From NCBI RefSeq assembly GCF_012911975.1, contig NZ_SMDQ01000007.1, positions 1 through 64,000 on the forward strand: a DNA stretch of 64,000 nt. The letters run 5' to 3'. The notes under the pieces are model-generated. The model saw only the letters and a program-made list of their open reading frames with translations. It was not told where the DNA came from and ran no database searches. The translations under genes and the position numbers were made by a program. Below, one piece after another: positions 24,981-34,010 of the stretch. The DNA is from Nodosilinea sp. P-1105. Its GTDB lineage: Bacteria; Cyanobacteriota; Cyanobacteriia; Phormidesmidales; Phormidesmidaceae. Numbering within the stretch: the first letter of the stretch is position 1; every line of letters begins with the position of its first letter.

Positions 24981-26687
24981 GTGGACCGGTCTTTTCAGCC
25001 CCAGGTCAATCCGTCCGAAGCATTTAGGCAACGAGCTGATCTGCAGCGACAGGCTAAAGCGGGGGATGTAAGGGCGATCGCCCAGCTCCTATCAGCCACG
25101 CTGGGGGACAGCAGCCTGGATTTGGAAGTCTCTAGACGCCATCACATCCTCTATGTCTTTTTGACCACCGCCGACCTGGATGCTCCAGAGATTTATGGCC
25201 GGATCATCTACGGAGAAATTGTCGCCCTCAACCTAGCTGGAATCCGTCAACTCCAGGTGGTGGATGGCCGCAATCAGCCCTTTCCCCAGCGCTGGCAGCA
25301 GGTTTTTGCCCTAACGCCAGGGGCCGATCGCCCCCTGAATCCGCCAGTCGATACCGCTGTGATCGATGTTGCGGCCCCTTCTCCCCCTCCGCCCCCCGCT
25401 TCAGTGCCCGTGGCCCCAAGTACTGCCCGCCGCCGCTGGCGACGGTGGATCATCCTACCGGCAACGATAGCCTTGGGGTTTGGCCTGGGGGCAGGGGTAA
25501 CCCAGTGGCGCTATGCCCAGCAATCTGCCCAAGTCGAGACCAGTGTAGACGCGCCAGAAGCGATCGTCGCCGACACTGACCGCCCCCTGGGGGACGATCT
25601 GCCCCCAGAACAGCTGACCCAGGAGAATGCTTCCCCCCCGGATACTCCGCCATTTATGCCAATGCTGTCCACAGACCAGGCCGCCGCCCTGATCCCCAGT
25701 TCCCTGGAAGCGCCGCCCCGGATTACAGTGAAAGCCGTCGGCGATATTATCCCTGGTACCGATTACCAGACCTATCGCCTGCCCCAGGATTGGCGCTATC
25801 TGTTCCGCAGCATTCAATACCATCTGGGGGATGCTGATATCGTCTTTGGCAACTTTGAAAGCACCCTCACCGACGTCCCCCGCAGCGCCAAAGACACCAG
25901 TCGCCCCATGACCTTTGCCTTTCGCACCCCGCCCTGGTACGCCAGCGTACTCAAAGTCGCCGGGTTTAATGTGCTGAGTGTGGCCAATAACCACAGCTTC
26001 GACTTTTTTGAGCAGGGATTTGAAGACACTGTGGCCCACATCGAGGCGGAGGGGATGAAGGCCGTAGGTCGCAAAGGCGACATCACCCTGATGCAGGTGC
26101 AGGGAATCACGGTGGCCGTGATTGGCTTTAGCACCCTCAGCCACCACAACACCGTCCATGACCTGGATACCGCCATTCACCTGGTACAAACCGCTCAGCA
26201 ACAGGCCGATTTGGTGATTGTCTCGTTCCATGCGGGCAAAGAAGGGACTGACGCCATCTACACCCGCAACGAAACCGAATTTTTCCATGGCGAAAATCGC
26301 GGCAATGTGGTGCAGTTCTCCCGCACGGTTGTTGACCATGGGGCTGACCTGGTGTTGGGCCACGGCCCCCATGTGCCCCGTGCCATCGAGCTCTATAACG
26401 ACAAGTTAATTGCCTATTCCCTGGGCAACTTCTTGGGCTATCGCACCCTGTCTACCCAAGGCCCTTTGGGGGTGTCGCTAATTTTGGAGGTGCACTTGAA
26501 CGCCCAGGGTGACTTCGTCAACGGCCGGATTATTCCCGTCGCCCTCGATCGCAATGGCGTTCCCTACCTGGATGATCATTTTCAAGGGGTGGTGCTGGTG
26601 CGCCACTTTACCCAGCGCGACTTTCCCGATACTCCCTTGAGGATTGATGATTTGGGCTACATTTGGCCCAGTGATTCTGGGGAATAG
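24981..26687 (+). CDS. CapA family protein with N-terminal extra domain and membrane span
   Basis: 568 residues. Residues 1-115 are a soluble domain (AGDVRAIAQLLSATLG, LYVFLTTADLDAPEIYGRII) that I do not recognise by name. A Pro-rich linker and one transmembrane span (about 155-175) follow, then from about 245 the CapA/PgsA metallophosphatase-like domain: VKAVGDIIPGTDY, FGNFESTLTD, VANNHSFDFFEQGF, SFHAGKEGT and GHGPHVPRAIELY. Metal-binding Asp, Asn and His residues appear intact. The CapA domain should face the periplasm. Start is GTG at 24981, 55 bases after the binding-protein gene, so co-transcription is plausible. Poly-gamma-glutamate synthesis is not implied, as no pgsBC genes are nearby. 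Confidence 0.88.
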   Translation: MDRSFQPQVNPSEAFRQRADLQRQAKAGDVRAIAQLLSATLGDSSLDLEVSRRHHILYVFLTTADLDAPEIYGRIIYGEIVALNLAGIRQLQVVDGRNQPFPQRWQQVFALTPGADRPLNPPVDTAVIDVAAPSPPPPPASVPVAPSTARRRWRRWIILPATIALGFGLGAGVTQWRYAQQSAQVETSVDAPEAIVADTDRPLGDDLPPEQLTQENASPPDTPPFMPMLSTDQAAALIPSSLEAPPRITVKAVGDIIPGTDYQTYRLPQDWRYLFRSIQYHLGDADIVFGNFESTLTDVPRSAKDTSRPMTFAFRTPPWYASVLKVAGFNVLSVANNHSFDFFEQGFEDTVAHIEAEGMKAVGRKGDITLMQVQGITVAVIGFSTLSHHNTVHDLDTAIHLVQTAQQQADLVIVSFHAGKEGTDAIYTRNETEFFHGENRGNVVQFSRTVVDHGADLVLGHGPHVPRAIELYNDKLIAYSLGNFLGYRTLSTQGPLGVSLILEVHLNAQGDFVNGRIIPVALDRNGVPYLDDHFQGVVLVRHFTQRDFPDTPLRIDDLGYIWPSDSGE

Positions 26688-27335
26688 GCTGCCTGGCATG
26701 GATGGGTGGAATGGCCTCCCGCAGGGGGCTACTGTGTATACACATTTCTGAATGCCGTGATAGACCCCGCATTTGGCCCCTAGAATTGGGGTATTTAGGG
26801 GGCCAAGCAGGCCCGGTTGGATCGCAGATAACTTATGTATGCCCCCAGCAAAGCCTGGAAAATCATGGGTTTCTCCGCAGCCCAATAATGGATCCCGACT
26901 TCCTTAATCTCGCCATGTTACCTAAGTAACAATGTCTGACTTCTGAGCAGTTTCCAACCCGTCCATATCGTCTAGTTACTGTAGCTAGATCAGTAGTTTC
27001 CCTATATCTTTTCCCAGTTACCACCGATAAAATCATAACTACTTCGACTAGCTAAGGATAACTATCTAATCAAAATTACTTGGTTTGCTGTGAATCTTAA
27101 TCTTGTTTGAGCTGATCCCCAACTTGTTTCGTTCCATGAAGCTGGGTGTGATTACTAAAACCCTCAAGTGTGACTGTACTTAAAGAAAATCTAAAGACAA
27201 TCTTAAGGCAACTTCTTGGTCGCAAGCGTAAATAGACCTGGTGGGAACAGGGTTTGCCGCTCTTTGGATAGATGTTGTTGTGATTTGCCAGGCGCGAAAA
27301 TATTGAAAGTTTCAAACCGCTTTTAGGAAATCACT
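26688..27335. other. 648-base intergenic region
   Basis: Just after the capA-like stop there is a remnant of the array-type repeat (GGATGGGTGG...CCTCCCGCAGGGGG at about 26698-26726). The rest becomes AT-rich toward 27335, with an imperfect palindrome TACTGTAGCTAGATCAGTA near 26979-26997. Short open frames on both strands have no ribosome sites or recognisable composition. An unannotated RNA is possible but not supported by any structure I can name. Confidence 0.45.
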
Positions 27336-27635
27336 ATGAATTCGATGGGGTGTCAAATTACTTGCTGCAGTCGGTGCCGCCATTACACTCCCGAAGGTCG
27401 GCGAGGGGGACAGTGTGGCCAGTTAGGCGTACCCGTGCAAGGCCGTTGGCAGGCCTGTTCCTTGGGCGTTCCTGTATTTTTAACCCCACTACCAGAACTG
27501 GCTACCCTGGAGTTTTTACCAAAGCCGCTCGAAATCCGGGTATTAGAACCGGCAAATACTTCTACAACAACTACAGAATCGACTCCACCAGCGATCGCGA
27601 CCTATGCCCAGCAACCATCATTGCTAGCCTCTTAA
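27336..27635 (+). CDS. Cys-rich small conserved cyanobacterial protein
   Basis: 99 residues. The first 45 carry clustered cysteines in CCSRCRHYTPEGRRGGQCG and a following VPVQGRWQACSLGVPVF. This Cys-x2-Cys...Cys...Cys pattern looks like a small metal or redox site and recurs, in my recollection, in short cyanobacterial proteins of unknown function. The C-terminal half is Pro/Thr-rich and probably disordered. AGGA lies about 7 bases before the ATG at 27336. An alternative frame over the same bases (27350-27769) is a shadow. Monocistronic. Confidence 0.75.
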   Translation: MNSMGCQITCCSRCRHYTPEGRRGGQCGQLGVPVQGRWQACSLGVPVFLTPLPELATLEFLPKPLEIRVLEPANTSTTTTESTPPAIATYAQQPSLLAS

Positions 27636-27716
27636 CTAGCTGCTTGGGCCAAGCTGCTTTGACTAATAAGAGGGGCCAGGCGATCGCACGGCTGACTCGA
27701 GCCATCTACACTAGGT

Positions 27717-27768
27717 CCAGCTTTGGATCTGGAGTTTTTCCACAGGCAGAACTCCAGGGCTGGGCTTA
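27717..27768. repeat. Dispersed hairpin element, copy 2
   Basis: CTGGAGTTTT (27729-27738), loop TCCACAGGC, AGAACTCCAG (27748-27757). It matches copy 1 at 4911-4952 over about 41 bases with four differences and weaker similarity further upstream. Here the stem pair is G-C where copy 1 has G-U. The surrounding gap 27636-27988 contains nothing else recognised. Confidence 0.6.
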
Positions 27769-28012
27769 GATATGGTTTAGTTTGGATTTGGTTGAGTCCT
27801 GACTGGCCGCCATATCGCCCCCTTGGCGGAGTTATCAAGTTCTAGGTGTCAGGGATCAAGGCTGATTGGGATAGGGGCAAGCCCCCTTGACAGCGATGGT
27901 CCATGCAGGGGCAAACCGTTAAGAATGCTGATCGTTCAAGCTCAAAGCCGAGGCAACCTTTCATACTCAAAGCACACCTATTCGCCTGTTGTGCTGTCAA
28001 ACAAGCCCTGCT

Positions 28013-28963
28013 ATGACTGATTCAGCCATTCAAAAAGCGGCCAGCGAGCTACCTGAGCCCCCCGAAACCCTGCTCACCCCAGCCGCTATTCAGCGGGTGC
28101 GAGAGGGGGTAGAAATCGCCCGAGCGCCCATTGTGCGCAAATTTATTGACCAAGACTTGAAGGAACTGAGCGCGATCGCTGACGGTACCGCCGATCACCG
28201 GGTCAGTGGTCGGTTTCGCCGCTGGGTGATGCGGCGGTTTATCAAAACGTTTTTTCGGGTGCGGATTGAAAATACCCAGTACATTCCCACCGAGCCCAAT
28301 GTCCTGGCGGCCAATCACCTCGGGCACGTGGATCCGTTTTTGATTTTGGCGTTTGTGCCACCCCATCCCTATTACTACATCCTGGGGGATGCCCGTACCC
28401 TCTACAACAAATGCTGGAAACGCTGGTTAGTGGGCTGGGCCGGGGGGGTAATTCCCCTAGAGCGATGGTGGAAAGAAGAGATTGCGGTAATGGCGGCAGC
28501 TGAGACCGGTCGGGATGACTTAAAGGATCTAGCCACTGAAATCAAACACGATGTGCCCAACGGGAGCTCAATTCACCAAATGCGCCAAATCGATCAGGCG
28601 GTGCAGGCTCTGCTGGCTCGGGGGGATGGGATTATGCTGTTTCCTGAGGGCCGTCTGGGGCACCAAGAGGCCCAGATGCAATTTCCGCTAAAGCGTGGAA
28701 CTGTGATCTATGCCATGCGATCGGGGGTGCCGATTACCCCCGTGTTTATCATTGGCACCCAGGATCTCTATTGGCGAAAGCGGTTGACCCTACGATTTGG
28801 TCCGCCGGTACACCTTCCCCAGCAGCAGCGGCCTAAGCGGCTGGATATTGACGCGGCCCTAGAGCAAGTTGAGCAGGCCTTTAAAGAATTGATGCCCAGC
28901 GACTATCAAGAACCGCAAGGGCCAAAGTTGTTTCGCTACTGGCTAAATCATCTGTTTTGGTAG
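28013..28963 (+). CDS. PlsC-type 1-acylglycerol-3-phosphate acyltransferase
   Basis: About 316 residues from MTDSAIQKAAS. The acyltransferase domain starts near residue 85 and contains the catalytic NHLGHVD (NHx4D) motif, the substrate site GGVIPLERWW, FPEGRLG, and TPVFIIGTQD. This is the LPLAT/PlsC fold that acylates lysophosphatidate or a related acceptor in membrane lipid synthesis. The roughly 80-residue N-terminal helical extension is longer than in E. coli PlsC, as in several cyanobacterial paralogues. ATG at 28013 is used; an ATG-less extension to 27989 is possible. Acceptor specificity is unknown. Confidence 0.87.
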   Translation: MTDSAIQKAASELPEPPETLLTPAAIQRVREGVEIARAPIVRKFIDQDLKELSAIADGTADHRVSGRFRRWVMRRFIKTFFRVRIENTQYIPTEPNVLAANHLGHVDPFLILAFVPPHPYYYILGDARTLYNKCWKRWLVGWAGGVIPLERWWKEEIAVMAAAETGRDDLKDLATEIKHDVPNGSSIHQMRQIDQAVQALLARGDGIMLFPEGRLGHQEAQMQFPLKRGTVIYAMRSGVPITPVFIIGTQDLYWRKRLTLRFGPPVHLPQQQRPKRLDIDAALEQVEQAFKELMPSDYQEPQGPKLFRYWLNHLFW

Positions 28964-29086
28964 TTCCTGTCCAGGCTGCTTGGGGTAGGCGGGTACTGAC
29001 TGGCAGATATATGGCCACCTTTGCTTAGGGTGTCAGGTATCAGGAATGGTTAGCTGACTTATGTCGCAGAGTACTCAATAGCTTGA

Positions 29087-30379
29087 TTAAGCTAAGGTAC
29101 CCACCACGTTAGTCATCGCCCCGGTGATTTGCCTCAGTTGGTCGGGCTCAATGATGTAGGGGGGCATGGTGTATAGCAGGCGGCCAAAGGGGCGTAGCCA
29201 TACCCCCTGCTGCACCAACTGGGGTTGGGCCACCGCCATATCCAGCGGCTGATGCAGTTCGACGACAGCGATCGCCCCCAGAACCCGCACATCCTTTACC
29301 GCTGGTAGGGTCCGGCAAGGGGTCAACTCCTGTTTGAGTTGCGCTTCAATGTCCTGAATGCGGGCTGCCCAGTCATAGCTGTCTAGCAGGGTCAAGTTCT
29401 CTAACGCCACGGCACAGGCCAGGGGATTAGCCATAAAGGTAGGGCCATGCATGAATACCCCTGCCTCTCCCTGGGCAAAGGTTTCGCTGATGTGGGAGGT
29501 GGTCAGGGTGGCGGCCAACGACATAAAACCACCGGTCAGGGCCTTCCCCACACACATGATATCTGGGGCGATACCCGCATACTCACAGGCAAACCGCTGG
29601 CCGGTGCGGCCAAAGCCCGTGGCAATTTCATCTAAAATCAGCAGCACACCGTACTGGTCGCACAGTTCCCTGGCCCGGCGCACATACTGGGGACTGTAGA
29701 ACCGCATGCCCCCGGCCCCCTGCACCACCGGTTCAAAAATCGCTGCTGCAAGGTCTTGGTGGTGGCGTTCCAGAATGTGCTCAAAACTGACGATATCTGC
29801 GTCGTCCCACACCCCCTCAAAGGGAATCTGGGGGGCGTCAGCAAAGTACTGCTCCACCAAACTATTGCGGAACAGATGATGCATACCATTCACCGGGTCA
29901 CACACCGCCATGGCCGCAAAGGTATCACCGTGGTAACCGTGGCGAATCGTCAAAAAGTGCTGCTTCTGAGACCGCCCCCGGTTATGCCAGTACTGAACGG
30001 CCAGTTTCATCGCCACTTCCACCGACACCGAACCAGAATCGCAAAAAAACACCTGTTGCAAGGGCTCTGGGGTCAGCTGCACCAGTCGCTGGGCCAACTG
30101 CACCGCCGGTTGGTGGGTTAACCCGCCAAACATCACATGGCTCATGCGCTCCATTTGGTCGCGGGCGGCCTGGTTAAGCCGGGGATGGTTGTACCCGTGG
30201 ATGCAGGTCCACCAAGAGGCCATACCGTCCACCAGAGTTTCCCCAGTTTCTAGCTCCAGGTAAACTCCCCGAGCCGCCCGCACCGGAAACATCGGCCCTG
30301 TATTCGGCATCGGCGCATAGGGATGCCACACATGACGGCGATCGAGGTCTAGGAGTTGATCGGTCGGTAGCAAATCCAT
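29087..30379 (-). CDS. bioA: Adenosylmethionine-8-amino-7-oxononanoate aminotransferase
   Basis: About 430 residues; a PLP enzyme using S-adenosylmethionine as amino donor to make 7,8-diaminopelargonate in biotin synthesis. Visible signatures: DRRHVWHPYAPM at the N-terminus, SWWTCIHGYNHPRLN, CDSGSVSVEVAMKLAVQYW, LILDEIATGFGRTG (Asp contacting PLP), and the PLP lysine in CVGKALTGGFM. ATG at 30379 is chosen because AAGGAAAATT directly precedes it; an upstream frame to 30427 lacks a site. No other bio gene is adjacent, as is usual for scattered cyanobacterial biotin genes. Confidence 0.95.
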   Translation of the reverse strand: MDLLPTDQLLDLDRRHVWHPYAPMPNTGPMFPVRAARGVYLELETGETLVDGMASWWTCIHGYNHPRLNQAARDQMERMSHVMFGGLTHQPAVQLAQRLVQLTPEPLQQVFFCDSGSVSVEVAMKLAVQYWHNRGRSQKQHFLTIRHGYHGDTFAAMAVCDPVNGMHHLFRNSLVEQYFADAPQIPFEGVWDDADIVSFEHILERHHQDLAAAIFEPVVQGAGGMRFYSPQYVRRARELCDQYGVLLILDEIATGFGRTGQRFACEYAGIAPDIMCVGKALTGGFMSLAATLTTSHISETFAQGEAGVFMHGPTFMANPLACAVALENLTLLDSYDWAARIQDIEAQLKQELTPCRTLPAVKDVRVLGAIAVVELHQPLDMAVAQPQLVQQGVWLRPFGRLLYTMPPYIIEPDQLRQITGAMTNVVGTLA

Positions 30380-30427
30380 AATTTTCCTTATTTTTAATCC
30401 GGAATAGCAGTGGATGATTGAAAACAA

Positions 30428-30718
30428 TTTTAGGATTGTGTACAGTATTCTGGGTCGTCGGTCGGGTGAACTTGAGATTGTCTATAGGAGCTGTTTGAAG
30501 GACTAGCTGTTTGAAGGCAGGTAAGCTAGATTCTTCGGTTTCTCGGGTTGAGGCTCAAGGTAAACAGTTTGTTTATTTTCTCCCAAAGTCTAGCCGCGAT
30601 ATGGTTGGCTCTAGCTATGTATAGCAGGCCTGACTTGAGTCACCATTAGCCACTTCGTAGCTTGAATTTCTGTATTTTCTTTAGTCTCTGTATTTTCTTT
30701 AGCTTTAGGAAGGATTTC
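30428..30718. other. Leader region with an 18-bp tandem duplication
   Basis: The unit TCTGTATTTTCTTTAG occurs at 30669-30684 and again at 30687-30702, a perfect 18-base period directly before the ribosome site of the next gene. Further up, AGCTGTTTGAAGG is also duplicated at about 30489-30517. No gene is seen. The duplicated tract lies in the 5' untranslated leader. Confidence 0.6.
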
Positions 30719-31384
30719 ATGTCGCAGCAATGCCATCAGTTCTCTCGTCAATGGCTCAGAGCCATCGCGGTAGGGTTCTTTGCCACCCTATTTGTCTTGA
30801 CCGGTCTGTTTAGCTATAGTTCTTCTGCCCTGGCCTCTTCGAAGGGGGCATCCTTGACTGAAACGATGGACCTGGAAATTAGCGAAGCGGCCCAGGAATT
30901 TGTATCTTCGGTGCTGGATGAGTATTCAGATGCCCTGGAGGACTCGTTTAGCGAGGTCTTAAAGCCCCTCAAGTCGGTGACCAAAGATCTCAATAAGCAA
31001 ATTGGTAAGGCGGCAGCGGCTCCCACCTCGATCAGTCAAACGACCTTGGCTCCCAAAGTGGCCGCCGCCCAAGAGGTGCTGACCCTGTCTGCGGAGTCCC
31101 TAGATGCGCTGGTGGCTGAAACCGCTGACTTTAAGGCTACCCTAGGGAGCATTCCTGAACAGCTCACAGCGGCGATTGATGCTGAGTTGGGCCCTAAGTT
31201 TGACGAACTACAGCAAACCTTTGCGGATATTTCTGATACGATCGCGGCCTTATCTGAAGACACCGCTGCCCTAGATGCCACTGACCCCTCTGGTTCAGCC
31301 ACGGCTTTTAGCGAGCATGCTACCCAACTGGCGACTAAGATTGAAGCCGCCAAAGCCGCTATTGAAGCAGCCTTTGATAGTTAA
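30719..31384 (+). CDS. Secreted coiled-coil protein of unknown function
   Basis: About 221 residues with a signal peptide (RAIAVGFFATLFVLTGLF, ending SSSALA). The mature part is acidic, rich in Ala, Glu, Thr and Leu, and shows heptad-like helices (LEDSFSEVLKPLKSVTKDLN, LVAETADFKATLGSIPEQL, TKIEAAKAAIEAAF). No cysteine remains in the mature chain and no family is recognised. ATG at 30719 has AGGAAGG about 6 bases upstream; the longer frame from 30662 is rejected because it reads through the tandem leader repeat. It is followed by an intrinsic terminator, so it is monocistronic. Confidence 0.7.
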   Translation: MSQQCHQFSRQWLRAIAVGFFATLFVLTGLFSYSSSALASSKGASLTETMDLEISEAAQEFVSSVLDEYSDALEDSFSEVLKPLKSVTKDLNKQIGKAAAAPTSISQTTLAPKVAAAQEVLTLSAESLDALVAETADFKATLGSIPEQLTAAIDAELGPKFDELQQTFADISDTIAALSEDTAALDATDPSGSATAFSEHATQLATKIEAAKAAIEAAFDS

Positions 31385-31478
31385 GGCGTTGGTGTGAATC
31401 CCAGGTTGCGTTGCGAATATCGCTGTTGGTGATACTGGCGTAAACCTGTCAACCAGGTTGGCTTAGCGTAATACCTGT

Positions 31479-31514
31479 AAACGATCCTCTCTCTTAGGGT
31501 GGGGATCGTTTTTT
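31479..31514 (+). terminator. Intrinsic terminator
   Basis: AACGATCC pairs with GGATCGTT across a 15-base loop and runs directly into TTTTTT. It lies 95 bases after the stop of the secreted coiled-coil gene. Confidence 0.82.
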
Positions 31515-31682
31515 AAGTCTAGGCGTCAACAGATGGGCTCAATCTCTGAAAGGGCCAGTCTGTAAGCAATCAAGCAGGATACTGTAATTCATCGAACCTG
31601 CTCATGCAGCCCATAGGTATTGGTTTTGGTGCCCAGGTATACCGTTTTGTTAGAGTAATTGTGCAGTCAAATCGGAGGCATT

Positions 31683-31862
31683 ATGTATAACTTGACTTCT
31701 CAACGGTGGACCCCAGAACAGCTGGTGCAACACAGTAATCAATTAGCCCAAGGTTATGGGTTGGGTGCTGCAACAGCTCCCCGCAGCCAGGGCGATCGCT
31801 GGACAGCCCAGCGACATATCCAAGCATCTGCCCTGAAAGCGTTTGCTTATGGCGGTTTTTAA
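31683..31862 (+). CDS. 59-residue hypothetical protein
   Basis: A small basic protein, starting MYNLTSQRWTPEQLVQHS and ending in FAYGGF. It has a good ribosome site (GGAGG, 4 bases before the ATG) and normal codon use, and is followed by a strong hairpin, so it looks like a real gene. There is no signal, span or recognised family. A few N-terminal residues could be added from a start at 31659, but the GGAGG favours 31683. Confidence 0.6.
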   Translation: MYNLTSQRWTPEQLVQHSNQLAQGYGLGAATAPRSQGDRWTAQRHIQASALKAFAYGGF

Positions 31863-31883
31863 ACGGGTCTTCGGCCACAACCA

Positions 31884-31903
31884 CCAGGGAGTGAACTCCC
31901 TGG
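31884..31903. terminator. Possible bidirectional terminator hairpin
   Basis: CCAGGGAG, loop TGAA, CTCCCTGG: a perfect 8-bp stem with a 4-base loop between two convergent genes ending at 31862 and 31919. Neither side has a long U tract, so termination is likely but not certain. Confidence 0.5.
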
Positions 31904-31918
31904 CTCGGCTTAAACTGG

Positions 31919-33742
31919 TTATGGCCCTATTTCAAGTGCATTCAACATCTCTGACTTAGTGCCTTCTGGGCTCCCCCCCTGAATATCAATCCGGTAGCGA
32001 AACGGGGAAAGGTGCCCCTGAATGCCCTTCTCCCGACAGTGGAGATGAAGTTTGCTGAGGGCAACCTGGGAGTTGCTGTCTAACGTATCCAGATAACCGC
32101 TGAACCCTAGAAAAGCTAAACGATAGAGCAACTGCTGACTAAACTGCCCCTCAAAATAGCCCCCATGGACATCGCGTTTGCCTAAACCATAGTCAAGGGT
32201 CAGTAAGAAATAATCCCAAGGTTTAAGCACAGGCTGTCCCTTAGCTCGGGTGAGTAAACCTGTGGGCTGGGTAGAGCAACTATTGTCTTGCAGGTCATAT
32301 TTAATATCAACGTAGTCGGTGCAGTCAAAGTAGGTAAAAAAATCAGCTACGCTGGCACGACTGCTATCGCCATCAGCCTGCACCTTGAATAAGTGGGCGA
32401 GGGTAATGACTCGATTTCGGCGAGACCGTTCTGCGGTTAAAAATAATTCTTCCAAAACATTGTCTTGGGACTGGGCGATGGCTTCCCCAATGGGGATATC
32501 TTTCGGGAAAGACTTATCTAGGTCGGCCAAGTTCACCAAGCCATAGGGATTGCCGGTATCGTAGCGGTTGCGTAGGGCCACATTGCCGAGCCGATAACCC
32601 CTCACTTGGGTCCGACTAGGAAAGGCGATGTAGTTGGCAGCGGTTGAAGCAATACGTAGGGCAATATCGCCTTCGCTTGAGAATAAATAGGATTCAGAAA
32701 ACCGTCTGAGGGAAGAGGCTAAAAAGTTGGCCCGACTGGAAATAATTGTCAGGATCGGAATATCGGGAGAGGCTAAAATTAAGCGTTCTAGACGATAGAT
32801 ATCGCCGATGTCACTACTAGGGTGGCGGCTAACCGAGCGGGGGTCAAACACGTCTGACAAAATACGAATCACATTGGTGACGACAAAAGCCCCCATGCTG
32901 TGACCAATAAAACTGAGCTTGACTTTGGGGTTGGTCTGATTTTGCCAATGTTGCTGGGCTTTGGTGGCGGCCTCTGCCCGTTCTTGATCGGTGCGGGCCT
33001 GGGGAAACATGTCGGCGGCGGTTCGTTGGACCAGGCTTTGGTCAATTTGGCGTAGCAGTTCTACCAGATCTAAGACCCCAAAGTTATCGGCCCGATAACT
33101 ATCGCGAAAGTACACCACTAACCGCAGTACCACCAGGGCCAGCATCAGAACCCCCAAGGTGAAAAGCAGCACCAGAAAGAGGCTGATTAAAAAGCCCCAG
33201 ACCGTCATCCTCAGGGCAAGCAATTCAAACACTAATAACGCCAGAGCTCCGATGCCTCCGGTGATCAGTAAATCTCGGGGGAGTGGCGGTAAAGCGGTCA
33301 GGGCTTGCCAAATTTTTTTGGGGTTGGAAAGGGCAATGTTTTCGGAAGGCCAGCGATAGCCAATAAACAGTCGATTCGAGGGAGGCTGAATGGTGTCATC
33401 TCGTCGATTGACAAACGTAAAGATGGTCTTGTACCAGGCCTCTACCCCTTGACGATCAGTGTTATAGCCATGAACGGCAATGATTAATTCTGCATGGCCA
33501 TCAGGAGATGCAGCCATCATCTGATACAGATGATCGGCCATCTCTTGAATGCCGGCGGCGGCCTTTTGCTGTGTCTCAGGGCTATCTTCTTCGGCTTCTT
33601 CAATGTTAGGAGGGGCACTGCTCATGACAAAGTAACCGGGAACTTGCCCCTCTACGCCGGATGATTCCCCTACCTCGGTAATGGCGGCCCAATTGTCCTT
33701 GCCGAAGACAATCTTTTGGATAATAAATGGAAGCTGTTTCAT
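31919..33742 (-). CDS. Large membrane-associated alpha/beta hydrolase
   Basis: 607 residues. Residues 80-330 hold an alpha/beta hydrolase core: IIAVHGYNTDRQGVEAWY (oxyanion loop), FIGYRWPSEN, then the nucleophile elbow SFIGHSMGAFVVTNVI. Two hydrophobic spans (about 155-210, LLITGGIGALALLVFELL and LISLFLVLLFTLGVLM) interrupt the core between strand and nucleophile, so the enzyme is membrane-tethered. The C-terminal half, about 270 residues, is soluble and unrecognised. The overall look is that of DUF900-like esterases, with unknown substrate. It is monocistronic and convergent with the 59-residue gene. Confidence 0.75.
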   Translation of the reverse strand: MKQLPFIIQKIVFGKDNWAAITEVGESSGVEGQVPGYFVMSSAPPNIEEAEEDSPETQQKAAAGIQEMADHLYQMMAASPDGHAELIIAVHGYNTDRQGVEAWYKTIFTFVNRRDDTIQPPSNRLFIGYRWPSENIALSNPKKIWQALTALPPLPRDLLITGGIGALALLVFELLALRMTVWGFLISLFLVLLFTLGVLMLALVVLRLVVYFRDSYRADNFGVLDLVELLRQIDQSLVQRTAADMFPQARTDQERAEAATKAQQHWQNQTNPKVKLSFIGHSMGAFVVTNVIRILSDVFDPRSVSRHPSSDIGDIYRLERLILASPDIPILTIISSRANFLASSLRRFSESYLFSSEGDIALRIASTAANYIAFPSRTQVRGYRLGNVALRNRYDTGNPYGLVNLADLDKSFPKDIPIGEAIAQSQDNVLEELFLTAERSRRNRVITLAHLFKVQADGDSSRASVADFFTYFDCTDYVDIKYDLQDNSCSTQPTGLLTRAKGQPVLKPWDYFLLTLDYGLGKRDVHGGYFEGQFSQQLLYRLAFLGFSGYLDTLDSNSQVALSKLHLHCREKGIQGHLSPFRYRIDIQGGSPEGTKSEMLNALEIGP

Positions 33743-34010
33743 GGATGCCCTTGGAAAGTCGCGATCGCCGCCTAAGTACCAACCCGTCTAGACGAGGTCT
33801 AGCGATGCCTCGATCAACTACGCTGTGGCATAAGGTGGCCAACCAATGCTGATACCTGCCACCTATAACCGGCCACTCTCAGCCAAGGTGGCCATGTTTC
33901 TGGCAGCCTGTACTCGCTACGGTTGCTAATTGTGGCAACTGTATTCCATAGGGTACTCGACAGTCCTTTCGCTAGGGCTGTCGGTTCATGAAAAGTAGGC
34001 TAAAGACCGG

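Noticed and set aside
25455-26372. 305-codon frame antisense to the capA-like gene
   Set aside because: It is a shadow on the complementary strand of a well supported coding sequence and has no recognised domain.
27350-27769. 139-codon frame overlapping the Cys-rich gene
   Set aside because: Shifted frame over 27336-27635; the alternative frame has the conserved Cys motif and a better ribosome site.
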